From: Anaerolineae bacterium
GTDB taxonomy: Bacteria; Chloroflexota; Anaerolineae; DUEN01
Assembly (NCBI GenBank): GCA_025060615.1
Contig: JANXBS010000006.1
Coordinates: 1-64,000, forward strand
Reading direction: 5' to 3'
DNA: 64,000 nucleotides
Numbering within the stretch: the first letter of the stretch is position 1; every line of letters starts with the position of its first letter. Below are positions 8,592-15,840 of the stretch, one piece after another. The translations under genes were made by a program, and so were the position numbers. Below the pieces are notes generated by a model that was not told where the DNA came from, searched no databases, and saw only the letters and a list, made by a program, of their open reading frames with translations.

Positions 8592-9476
8592 ATGGCTGTC
8601 ACGACAGTGGAGAGTGTGATGATAGCTACCGTCGGTGGTCAACCACAGGTGTTGACCTTTGCCCTGGACGCGCTGTTGGCGCGCGGTGAGGTGATACGCG
8701 AAGTGATCGTCCTGCACCTGTCGGCGGATGATCCCCGCTTGCGGCGTTCGCTGGCGCTGTTGAGCGCCGAATTCGCCGGCGATCGCTATGCCGGGCGTCC
8801 TTGTCGTTATCGGCCGGTGCCCATACGCGTGGAAGGGCGTCGCCTGGAGGATATCCGTTCGGAAGTAGACGCGGATGCTGCCTGGCGAGCCGTCCACGAG
8901 CTGATCGCCGGGTTGAAGAGCATGGGTGAACGGCCACTGCACCTCTGTATCGCAGGGGGACGTCGCCTGCTGGCGCTGGTGGCGTTGTCGGCCGCTATGC
9001 TGCTTTTCGGCCACCAGGACCAGGTGTGGCACATCTACACGCCACGAGAGCTCCTGGAACGAGCACGAGATGGCGCGATCATGCATGTACGACCGGAAGA
9101 TGGGGTGCGTCTGATCCGGGTGCCGCTGGTGCCGTTGGGAACCCAATTTCCGGCCTTGCGGGAGCTGGCTCAGATGCGCCTTGAGGACCTCAGCGAAGTG
9201 TGGATGAGCTCGGAAGCGGAACGACAGCGTTGCCAGACGGTGTGGCGCATGCTGTCTGAGCGTGAGCGTGAGGTGTTGCACTGCTTGGCAATCGGGCTGA
9301 CGCCACAGGAGGTGGCCAGCCGGTTGATGATCTCGCTGAGCACGGTAAACAGCCATAAAACCCAGATCCTGGCGGCCTGTCGGCAGGTGTGGACACTAGA
9401 AGAGGATGCCAGGTTGACTTACCATTTCCTTCGCGAGCATTTTCGCCCATTCATTCAGAGCTTACTTAAACTATAA
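8592..9476 (+). CDS. CARF (NE0113-family) sensor fused to a LuxR-type helix-turn-helix
   Basis: 294 residues. Residues about 9-200 form a CARF-like domain of the CRISPR-associated NE0113 type (Pfam Cas_NE0113). The first strand is VMIATVGGQPQVLTFALDAL and the second nucleotide-binding motif is LCIAGGRRLLALVALSAAML, followed by QVWHIYTP. Such domains bind cyclic oligoadenylates made by Cas10. Residues about 217-265 are a LuxR/GerE helix-turn-helix: LSEREREVLHCLAIGLTPQE, then VASRLMISLSTVNSHKTQI. The expected role is a transcription factor switched by a cyclic nucleotide. ATG 8592 is chosen because GGGAGG lies at the right distance; TTG 8562 upstream lacks a ribosome site. Known CARF regulators such as Csa3 carry winged helices, so a LuxR-type reader is unusual. 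Its neighbour is a ring nuclease that could switch the signal off. No cas gene lies in this window. Confidence 0.82.
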   Translation: MAVTTVESVMIATVGGQPQVLTFALDALLARGEVIREVIVLHLSADDPRLRRSLALLSAEFAGDRYAGRPCRYRPVPIRVEGRRLEDIRSEVDADAAWRAVHELIAGLKSMGERPLHLCIAGGRRLLALVALSAAMLLFGHQDQVWHIYTPRELLERARDGAIMHVRPEDGVRLIRVPLVPLGTQFPALRELAQMRLEDLSEVWMSSEAERQRCQTVWRMLSEREREVLHCLAIGLTPQEVASRLMISLSTVNSHKTQILAACRQVWTLEEDARLTYHFLREHFRPFIQSLLKL

Positions 9477-9532
9477 CAGAAGGAAATGACGGTTGCATCA
9501 GAGGATTTGATGATTTTCAGATGAAACCTGCT

Positions 9533-9572
9533 TTTACGATCCCTTTACGCTAATGTGATGATCCCTTTACGC
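9533..9572 (+). repeat. Helically phased TTTACG repeats after the CARF-LuxR gene
   Basis: TTTACG occurs at 9533, 9544 and 9566, spaced 11 and 22 bases apart. The last two lie in a longer 13-base direct repeat GATCCCTTTACGC (9538-9550 and 9560-9572). Spacing by one and two helical turns is typical of tandem regulator sites. They lie in the 175-base gap between the CARF-LuxR gene and the TPR glycosyltransferase, about 80 bases before the latter's start, so they could be an operator for that gene. The binding protein is unknown; the adjacent CARF-LuxR protein is one candidate. Confidence 0.5.
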
Positions 9573-9651
9573 CGTTCGCCCTCGGTGAGGGGTACACTCG
9601 ATCCGAGCTTGGCGATGGATGGCCCTATACGGGCCACAGGGAGGTCATCGG

Positions 9652-11310
9652 ATGGCGGAAGGGGATCGGCAACGGATAGACGCTCCGCCACAAGCCGCCA
9701 AGGCGGCTGAACCCCTCCGGATAGCCCAAGACCTGTGTTGGCAGGCCGTGTCCGACTTTCAAGCGGGCCGCTACAAGGATGCCGCCTCGCGTCTTCAAAA
9801 AGCGCTTAGCATCCATCCAAGTCTATACGATGTGCACTTTCTGCTGGGGGCGTGCTATCAGAGGCTGGGCCGGCTGGAAGAGGCGGCGCGCGAGGCGGAG
9901 ATTGAGCTTCAGGCCCATCCTGATCACGTGTTAGCCTGGAGCCTGCTCGGGCAGGTCCGGCTTAGTCAAGGGCGTATTGCTGAGGCCTCCGCCATCTTTC
10001 AGCGGGTTCAACAGCTCGAGCCGGAAAGCTGGGAAGCCCGATTCCATCTGCATTCTGTCTCAGAGGCGTCCTTCTCCACAGTTTCCCCTCCCCGATGGCC
10101 CCCCATCTCGGTTTGTATGATCGTGCGCGATGAAGAGGCAGTTTTGGCGCGTTGCTTGAGATCCCTGGGCGATTTGGCCAGCCAGCTTATAGTGGTGGAT
10201 ACCGGCTCACAGGACCGGACGGTGGAGATCGCACGCTCCTTCGGCGCCGAGGTTTATCATTTCCAGTGGGTAGACGATTTCTCGGCGGCCCGCAATGAGT
10301 CGTTGCGGCATGCCCGCGGCGAGTGGATCTTCTGGCTGGACGCGGACGATGAGTTAAGCCCGGAGGCGGTGGCGCAGGTCAAGAACGCGGTCGCTTCAGG
10401 GCAGGCCGATGCATATGTGTGTCGGGTCGCCAGTCGGCTGCCGAACGGGACAGAGGACATCGTCCCACATGCGCGGATCTTTCGGAACGGGCTAGGCCTC
10501 CGTTTTCACGGCCGCATTCATGAATCGGTCTGGACAGATATCATCGCCAAGGGGCTGAAAGTGCTCGACACAGACATCGTGATTGTCCATCACGGATACG
10601 AGACCGACTGGGCCGTTTTACGCAGCAAGCACGAGCGAAATCTGGCGTATGTGGAAAGGGAGCTGGAGCGCTATCCGGACAATCCGGGGCTGCTGTGCTA
10701 TTTCGGCATGGCCAAGATGGGGTTAGGGGATATTGCTGCAGGCGAGGCGGCCCTGCGTCGGGTGATCGAGCTACCGCCTATGAACGTGCGATTTGACTCG
10801 TTTCGGTTTTGGGCCTGGGCCTCCCTAATCCGCCTGGGTATGGCGCGCGGGGAGGATGAGACAGCCCGGCAGATGCTGAATCGGGCCCTGGGGGAATTCC
10901 CTGGACACCCGTATTTTCTGGCGTTGAGCGGGGACATGGCGTTTCGATCTGGTGAGTTGTCAGAGGCATGGTTGTTGTGGCATGCGGCCTATGAGCGGGA
11001 TCATGCACTAGTGTGGGGATATCGGCCGGATCGGAGATCATTGGCTTTGGGGATTGCAGCGGGTTGCGCGATGGCGGGGGATATGGCTAAGGAGGCGCAG
11101 TGGTTCGAGCGAGCGGGACAGGTGGGCGAGGAGGGGGTGAAGGTTTATTTGCGGTTCGTGCAGCAGCTGATTCGGCAAAGGAAGCTGGTGGAGACCCGAC
11201 GAGTGCTGGAAGCCGCTCAAATACATTGGCCGCGCCACCCGATGGTGCGGAAGGGATTGACATTGGTGTACGAACGGTTAGGGCAACCAATGGTAACCGG
11301 CGAGGCTTGA
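9652..11310 (+). CDS. TPR protein with family 2 glycosyltransferase domain
   Basis: 552 residues in three parts. Residues about 15-140 are tetratricopeptide repeats (for example DVHFLLGACYQRLGRLEEAA). Residues about 150-330 are a GT-A glycosyltransferase of family 2, with VCMIVRDEEAVLARCLRSL, the sugar-nucleotide strand LIVVDTGSQDRTVEIA and the metal-binding LDADDE. The C-terminal 200 residues return to helical TPR-like repeats (LCYFGMAKMGLGDIAAGEAA). GGAGG lies at the right distance before ATG 9652; an earlier in-frame ATG at 9619 lacks a ribosome site. Proteins of this layout often glycosylate surface proteins or lipids in the cytoplasm. It opens a block of glycan genes that continues to 21225. 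Donor and acceptor sugars cannot be told. Confidence 0.85.
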   Translation: MAEGDRQRIDAPPQAAKAAEPLRIAQDLCWQAVSDFQAGRYKDAASRLQKALSIHPSLYDVHFLLGACYQRLGRLEEAAREAEIELQAHPDHVLAWSLLGQVRLSQGRIAEASAIFQRVQQLEPESWEARFHLHSVSEASFSTVSPPRWPPISVCMIVRDEEAVLARCLRSLGDLASQLIVVDTGSQDRTVEIARSFGAEVYHFQWVDDFSAARNESLRHARGEWIFWLDADDELSPEAVAQVKNAVASGQADAYVCRVASRLPNGTEDIVPHARIFRNGLGLRFHGRIHESVWTDIIAKGLKVLDTDIVIVHHGYETDWAVLRSKHERNLAYVERELERYPDNPGLLCYFGMAKMGLGDIAAGEAALRRVIELPPMNVRFDSFRFWAWASLIRLGMARGEDETARQMLNRALGEFPGHPYFLALSGDMAFRSGELSEAWLLWHAAYERDHALVWGYRPDRRSLALGIAAGCAMAGDMAKEAQWFERAGQVGEEGVKVYLRFVQQLIRQRKLVETRRVLEAAQIHWPRHPMVRKGLTLVYERLGQPMVTGEA

Positions 11311-11347
11311 GCGCGCGTGACAATTTTGCATGGAATAGAGTAACGGC

Positions 11348-11439
11348 CATTTGACCATCGCACAATTAAGGGCAAGAAGCATGGCGCTTCTCCCTCAGGC
11401 CAATCCCAAAACGTTGGAGATTGCCCAACCGGTCAAATG
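11348..11439 (+). ncRNA. Candidate structured leader upstream of the nucleotide-sugar operon
   Basis: A perfect 9-base inverted repeat CATTTGACC (11348-11356) and GGTCAAATG (11431-11439) encloses further nested pairs. These are GGGCAA against TTGCCC (about 11370-11375 with 11421-11426) and a local hairpin AGAAGC/GCTTCT with a 5-base loop. Together they would fold the 92 bases into one branched structure in the 173-base gap before the epimerase gene. A T5 run (11456-11460) lies 17 bases beyond. It matches no riboswitch class I recognise. It may be a leader RNA, or only DNA symmetry. Confidence 0.35.
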
Positions 11440-11483
11440 AGCGGTAGATTAACCCTTTTTGATCCCATGCGAGGAGGCATCTA

Positions 11484-12563
11484 ATGTCAAGCAGCAAAAA
11501 AGCATTAGTCACCGGCGCGGGTGGCTTTATTGGTCACCATTTGGTCACTTATCTGAAGAAACAGGGCTATTGGGTCCGTGGCGTAGACATTAAATATCCT
11601 CAATTCGCCCCAACAGATGCTGATGAGTTTGAGCTGCTTGATCTGCGGCGCTGGGATAACTGTCTTCAAGCCACCCTTGGGGTAGATGAGGTTTACGCCC
11701 TGGCAGCTGACATGGGAGGTATAGGTTTCATCTCCTCGAACCATGCCCAAATCCTACATAACAATCTGCTGATCAACGTTCATACTCTTGAGGCAGCTCG
11801 TGTAAACGGTGTGAAACGTTACCTATTTACATCATCCGCCTGTGTCTATCCCGAATACCGGCAGATGGAAACGGATGTCACTCCTCTCAAAGAAGAGGAT
11901 GCTTATCCAGCTCAGCCCCAGGATGCTTATGGCTGGGAGAAGTTAATCACAGAGCGGTTATGCATGCATTATCGTGAGGAGTTTGGCCTTGAAACTCGTA
12001 TTGTGCGCTTTCACAATATCTTTGGCCCACTGGGGACCTGGGAAGGCGGACGAGAAAAAGCTCCTGCCGCCCTCTGCCGTAAAGTCGCGGTGGCGAAGCT
12101 GACCGGCGATCCTGAGGTGGAAATATGGGGCGATGGTGAGCAAACGAGGTCTTTCTGCTACATTGACGATTGTGTCAAGGGCATTTATCTGCTGATGCAG
12201 TCAGATTATCATGAGCCGCTCAACCTTGGACAGGATCGCCTGGTGACCATCAATCAATTGGCCGATATGATCGCCGATATTGCTGGGATCAGAATCATCA
12301 AGAAGCACGTACCTGGCCCTCAAGGAGTTCGCGGACGCAATTCGGATAATACACGGCTGCGCCAAGTATTGGGCTGGGAGCCAGAGGTGCCGTTAGAGGA
12401 AGGTCTGGCCCGCACATATGCGTGGATTGAGGAGCAAGTGCAGGACAAATTGAGAACAGCCTCAGATCTTGAAGACATGGTGATGATGTTAGCTCGTAGC
12501 CGGGTGGTCTCAAATGGGTCTCATGAACCTATTCAATTTCTCCAAGAGGTGAGTCTGCCATGA
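11484..12563 (+). CDS. GDP-mannose 3,5-epimerase-like NAD-dependent epimerase
   Basis: 359 residues, extended SDR fold. The NAD loop is VTGAGGFIGHHL (residues 9-20). The active-site region is TSSACVYPEYRQ with YGWEK (the Y-x-x-x-K catalytic pair), and ADMGGIGFISSNHA is characteristic of the GDP-mannose 3,5-epimerase group, which makes GDP-L-galactose or GDP-L-gulose. A good ribosome site GAGGAGG precedes the ATG. The stop overlaps the next start by ATGA, so it is the first gene of a glycan operon. Bacterial relatives include dehydratases and other epimerases, so the exact product sugar is inferred. Base composition is nearer 50% GC, lower than the genes before 11300. Confidence 0.82.
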   Translation: MSSSKKALVTGAGGFIGHHLVTYLKKQGYWVRGVDIKYPQFAPTDADEFELLDLRRWDNCLQATLGVDEVYALAADMGGIGFISSNHAQILHNNLLINVHTLEAARVNGVKRYLFTSSACVYPEYRQMETDVTPLKEEDAYPAQPQDAYGWEKLITERLCMHYREEFGLETRIVRFHNIFGPLGTWEGGREKAPAALCRKVAVAKLTGDPEVEIWGDGEQTRSFCYIDDCVKGIYLLMQSDYHEPLNLGQDRLVTINQLADMIADIAGIRIIKKHVPGPQGVRGRNSDNTRLRQVLGWEPEVPLEEGLARTYAWIEEQVQDKLRTASDLEDMVMMLARSRVVSNGSHEPIQFLQEVSLP

Positions 12564-13957
12564 ATGTGACCTTTTCCGTCGTAGGATTGGGCAAGCTGGG
12601 GGCCAGTATGGCGGCAGCGATTGCTAGCCGAGGTTTCAATGTTATCGGCGTGGATGTCAATCACCGCACCGTGGAGCTGGTCAATGCTGGCCGTGCGCCG
12701 GTACAAGAAACAAATTTAGAAGAAACGATTGCGGCTAACCGGAAGCGGCTGAGGGCCACCTGCAGCCATCGCGAGGCCATCTTGAACTCGGACGTGACGT
12801 TTGTCGTTGTGCCTACCCCAAGCGATGATCGAGGAGCGTTCTCGCTTCAATATGCAGCTTGGGCGTTCCGTGAAATTGGCCGTGCGCTAAAAGAGAAAAA
12901 CAGCTATCACAATGTAGTGCTAACAAGCACAGTCCTGCCTGGCTCGACACGTTATGGCTTGTTGCCCATACTAGAACGAGCGTCAGAGAAGGTCTGCGGT
13001 CGTGACTTTGGATTGTGTTATAGCCCGGAATTCATTGCCCTGGGCAGCGTCATTCATGACTTTCTTAACCCCGACTTTGTGTTGATCGGAGAGTTTGATG
13101 AGCACTGTGGCAGCCAACTGGAGGCTTGCTATGCCCAGATCATGGAAAATAATCCGCCATGTCAACGCATGAGCATCGAGAACGCGGAGTTGACCAAGAT
13201 CGCAGTGAACACCTTTGTGACCACGAAGATTACTTTCGCTAATGTGCTGGCTGACCTATGTGAGCGCATCCCTGGCGGTGACATTGACGTGGTGACGAAT
13301 GCACTGGGGCTCGACCGACGCATTGGCCATAAGTATCTCAAAGGCGCCCTGGGCTATGGTGGACCCTGCTTCCCGCGTGATAACGTCGCACTAGGATTTA
13401 TCGCCCGGGCTTTGGGCACCTGCGTCGAATTGGCGGAGGTAACCGATCGCACCAATCGTACACTACCGGAGAAAATCGTGGAACGTATACGGCCCTTGAT
13501 CCATAGAGGCGCCACCGTTGCCATACTGGGATTAGCCTATAAGCCCCTTTCGCATGTGGTCGAAGAATCCCAAGGCATTTATCTGGCGAAGGCGTTGTCC
13601 AAGGTTGGCGCACGGGTGGTAGCATACGATCCCCTAGCTGGGGAGGCAGCACGTGCCGAGCTACGGGATCAGGCGGTGGTCTTGGATTCACTGAAGGACT
13701 GCCTTGCGCAGGCTGACGTAGTGCTGATCACCACACCTGATCCGATATTTCAAACCTTGACCGCCGCTGATTTTAACAGAAATAACTCTAACGTGATCGT
13801 GGTGGATTGCTGGCGTATTTTGAGCAGGAAACTAGCCGGACATCCCCATATCCGTTATATCCCCATTGGCTGTAGTGTTGACGATGAAGCAAATGCCATG
13901 CGATTAGCTAAACTGTGGAATTGGGCTTCCGGAGATAGCATAACGACCCTGCAGTGA
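12560..13957 (+). CDS. UDP-glucose/GDP-mannose dehydrogenase family protein
   Basis: 465 residues. It starts with the NAD-binding VVGLGKLGASMAAAIASRGF and carries VGVD-like ribose binding, TVLPGSTR, YSPEFIALGSVIHDFLNPD and, at the active site, KYLKGALGYGGPCFPRDN with the catalytic Cys. The C-terminal Rossmann domain contains ILGLAYKP. These enzymes oxidise C6 of a nucleotide-linked sugar to a uronate in two NAD-dependent steps. They supply uronic acids for exopolysaccharide. ATGA overlap with the epimerase gene couples the two. Whether UDP-glucose, UDP-HexNAc or GDP-mannose is the substrate is not settled by the sequence. Confidence 0.87.
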   Translation: MNVTFSVVGLGKLGASMAAAIASRGFNVIGVDVNHRTVELVNAGRAPVQETNLEETIAANRKRLRATCSHREAILNSDVTFVVVPTPSDDRGAFSLQYAAWAFREIGRALKEKNSYHNVVLTSTVLPGSTRYGLLPILERASEKVCGRDFGLCYSPEFIALGSVIHDFLNPDFVLIGEFDEHCGSQLEACYAQIMENNPPCQRMSIENAELTKIAVNTFVTTKITFANVLADLCERIPGGDIDVVTNALGLDRRIGHKYLKGALGYGGPCFPRDNVALGFIARALGTCVELAEVTDRTNRTLPEKIVERIRPLIHRGATVAILGLAYKPLSHVVEESQGIYLAKALSKVGARVVAYDPLAGEAARAELRDQAVVLDSLKDCLAQADVVLITTPDPIFQTLTAADFNRNNSNVIVVDCWRILSRKLAGHPHIRYIPIGCSVDDEANAMRLAKLWNWASGDSITTLQ

Positions 13958-13958
13958 A

Positions 13959-15824
13959 ATGACAAAAGATATGCTCGAAGACATTTGTCAAAGATTGGAA
14001 TACCAACTTCCATTGCCTAATGCTCACATTTTAGAAGAATTTGACTTGCTCGATGGCCACCCATGGGCCTGGATGGCTCGTAGTCCTATAACTACCTACT
14101 ACTCATGTTTGTATGGCCTCGTTGCAGCGGAAAAACCGCGTCGCATCCTCGAGATCGGCACAGCCTTTGGCATGAGTGCAGCTACGTGCTTGAAGGCTTC
14201 GCCAGCACTACAGCTATTCATCAGCCTGGATCTTGGTATCTATGGTGATCAGCTCGGCGCGAAGGAGAACAATCTCGTCTTCGCACAGGACCGCGTTCAT
14301 CGCTGGTTGGAGCGCCAAGGCTTGCCAACGACCATAGCACGGTTTTATCGGGCTAATACTCAGCCCATAGGCAAAGGGGATAATGAGAATCTTGGTCTCG
14401 ATGTCCCTCGCTGGCATCAGATCCCCGAACTTGTCCGTCTGTTGCAGAGTTATGAATTCGATGTCATGTTCGTGGATGGCAAGCACACTGAGGATGGGCT
14501 ACTGAACGATATGGTCACGTTCTGGCCATTCCTCAAGCCAGGCGGTTTGTTGATTTGTGATGATTTGCATGATCCAGTTAAGTACGCCCAATACGCTAAG
14601 ATACTCCCGTGGGTAGGAGATACCTGGCGTTCATATCATCAGTTTATTGAAAGCCATTGCGCAGAGATCTCTGACTATTACATCTGGGAATTTCCACAAG
14701 TGCCGCCAGGGGGCAAGAGTGGCTTGCGCCCATTTGGTCTGATTCGCAAAGCTCCAACCCGCTATCCGCTTATTCAAAGTCCCGGCTTTGAAATGTTCGA
14801 CGCCGAAGATGCGATGCATCTCAACTACGCTCGACTAGATCATCTTGCCTCATTAGGGCTGGAATTGGCCGGGAAGTCAGTCCTAGAGGTGGAAGCAGGC
14901 GTGGGTTGGCACACCGGTTTCTTTGAGAAACTCGGCTGTAGCGTACTCTCTACTGATGGTCGGCTCAAAAACGTTGTCGAACACTTGCATCGCTTTCCTT
15001 ATCGGCAGGGCCGCGTGGTTGTAGCTGATTTAAGCCTTCCGAGTAGTTATAATCAATTTGGTCAATTTGATGTCGTGTATTGCTATGGCACGCTTTATCA
15101 TCTAGCCGATCCAACTTTATGTCTGCGCGAACTAGCCCAGCATTGTGGTGAGTTATTCCTGCTCGAGACATGTGTCTTTCACGAGGATAACGGTCAAATT
15201 AATCCTATTGCCGAAAATGCTGCCAATCCGAATCAAAGCCTTCATGGCGTTGGTTGCCGTCCTGGACGCGACTGGATTATGGCCGAATTACGCAAACATT
15301 TTCCCTTTGTATATCACACTGTGACACAGCCGAATCACCCCGATTTTGAGTTAGAATGGCCCGCACCGGCTAAATCGCCCGGGAACAACCGTGCAATCTT
15401 CGTCGCCTCGCGTCATCCTCTCAACTTGCCTACGCTCTCTCCGACTTTACTTAATCGCCAGGCTCGCCTGCTGCCTATTTTCACCATCACCCAACTAGAA
15501 AATCCAGACTCAATCCGCACTGGACACCATCGGCAAGAAGAAGATACCACTGAAACCCAAATCATCTGCGAACGTATCGGACGGATGCTAAACCGTCTCT
15601 CGCCCATTTCCGAAGCCGAATTACATATCGCTGCCGAGGCGTTAATAGAGCTTCTGGGCACATCAGACGTCCTAGCCCATCTTGAAACGGTACGCGGCAG
15701 ATTGCCAGCCGCAGTTATCCCCCTGCTCATCCTCAATTTGGCCAGAGCCTGGAGTGAAGGAGACGCACTTTTAGCGGAAGTGCTAGAGCGAGCATACGGG
15801 TTGATAAGCCACTATCAATACTAA
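13959..15824 (+). CDS. Protein with two class I methyltransferase-like domains
   Basis: 621 residues. Domain 1 (about residues 40-260) resembles Methyltransf_24: a SAM loop RRILEIGTAFGMSAA, FDVMFVDGKHTEDGLLND and GGLLICDDLHDP. Domain 2 (about 285-420) has KSVLEVEAGVGWHTGFFEKL, a GxGxG-like loop read as EAGVG, and DVVYCYGTLYHLADP, typical of Methyltransf_11/12. The last 120 residues are helical and unassigned. It starts one base after the upstream stop, with no strong ribosome site of its own, so it probably depends on coupling. It likely methylates sugars or lipid-linked glycans made by the flanking genes. Composition remains near 50% GC, like its neighbours. Confidence 0.72.
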   Translation: MTKDMLEDICQRLEYQLPLPNAHILEEFDLLDGHPWAWMARSPITTYYSCLYGLVAAEKPRRILEIGTAFGMSAATCLKASPALQLFISLDLGIYGDQLGAKENNLVFAQDRVHRWLERQGLPTTIARFYRANTQPIGKGDNENLGLDVPRWHQIPELVRLLQSYEFDVMFVDGKHTEDGLLNDMVTFWPFLKPGGLLICDDLHDPVKYAQYAKILPWVGDTWRSYHQFIESHCAEISDYYIWEFPQVPPGGKSGLRPFGLIRKAPTRYPLIQSPGFEMFDAEDAMHLNYARLDHLASLGLELAGKSVLEVEAGVGWHTGFFEKLGCSVLSTDGRLKNVVEHLHRFPYRQGRVVVADLSLPSSYNQFGQFDVVYCYGTLYHLADPTLCLRELAQHCGELFLLETCVFHEDNGQINPIAENAANPNQSLHGVGCRPGRDWIMAELRKHFPFVYHTVTQPNHPDFELEWPAPAKSPGNNRAIFVASRHPLNLPTLSPTLLNRQARLLPIFTITQLENPDSIRTGHHRQEEDTTETQIICERIGRMLNRLSPISEAELHIAAEALIELLGTSDVLAHLETVRGRLPAAVIPLLILNLARAWSEGDALLAEVLERAYGLISHYQY

Positions 15825-15840
15825 AAGAGGATATAAACAT

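Noticed and set aside
8538-9356. Long open frame (272 codons) antisense to the CARF-LuxR gene
   Set aside because: Its sequence is low-complexity (His/Gln/Arg-rich) and matches no family, whereas the plus frame shows clear CARF and LuxR motifs. It is a shadow of GC-rich codon bias.
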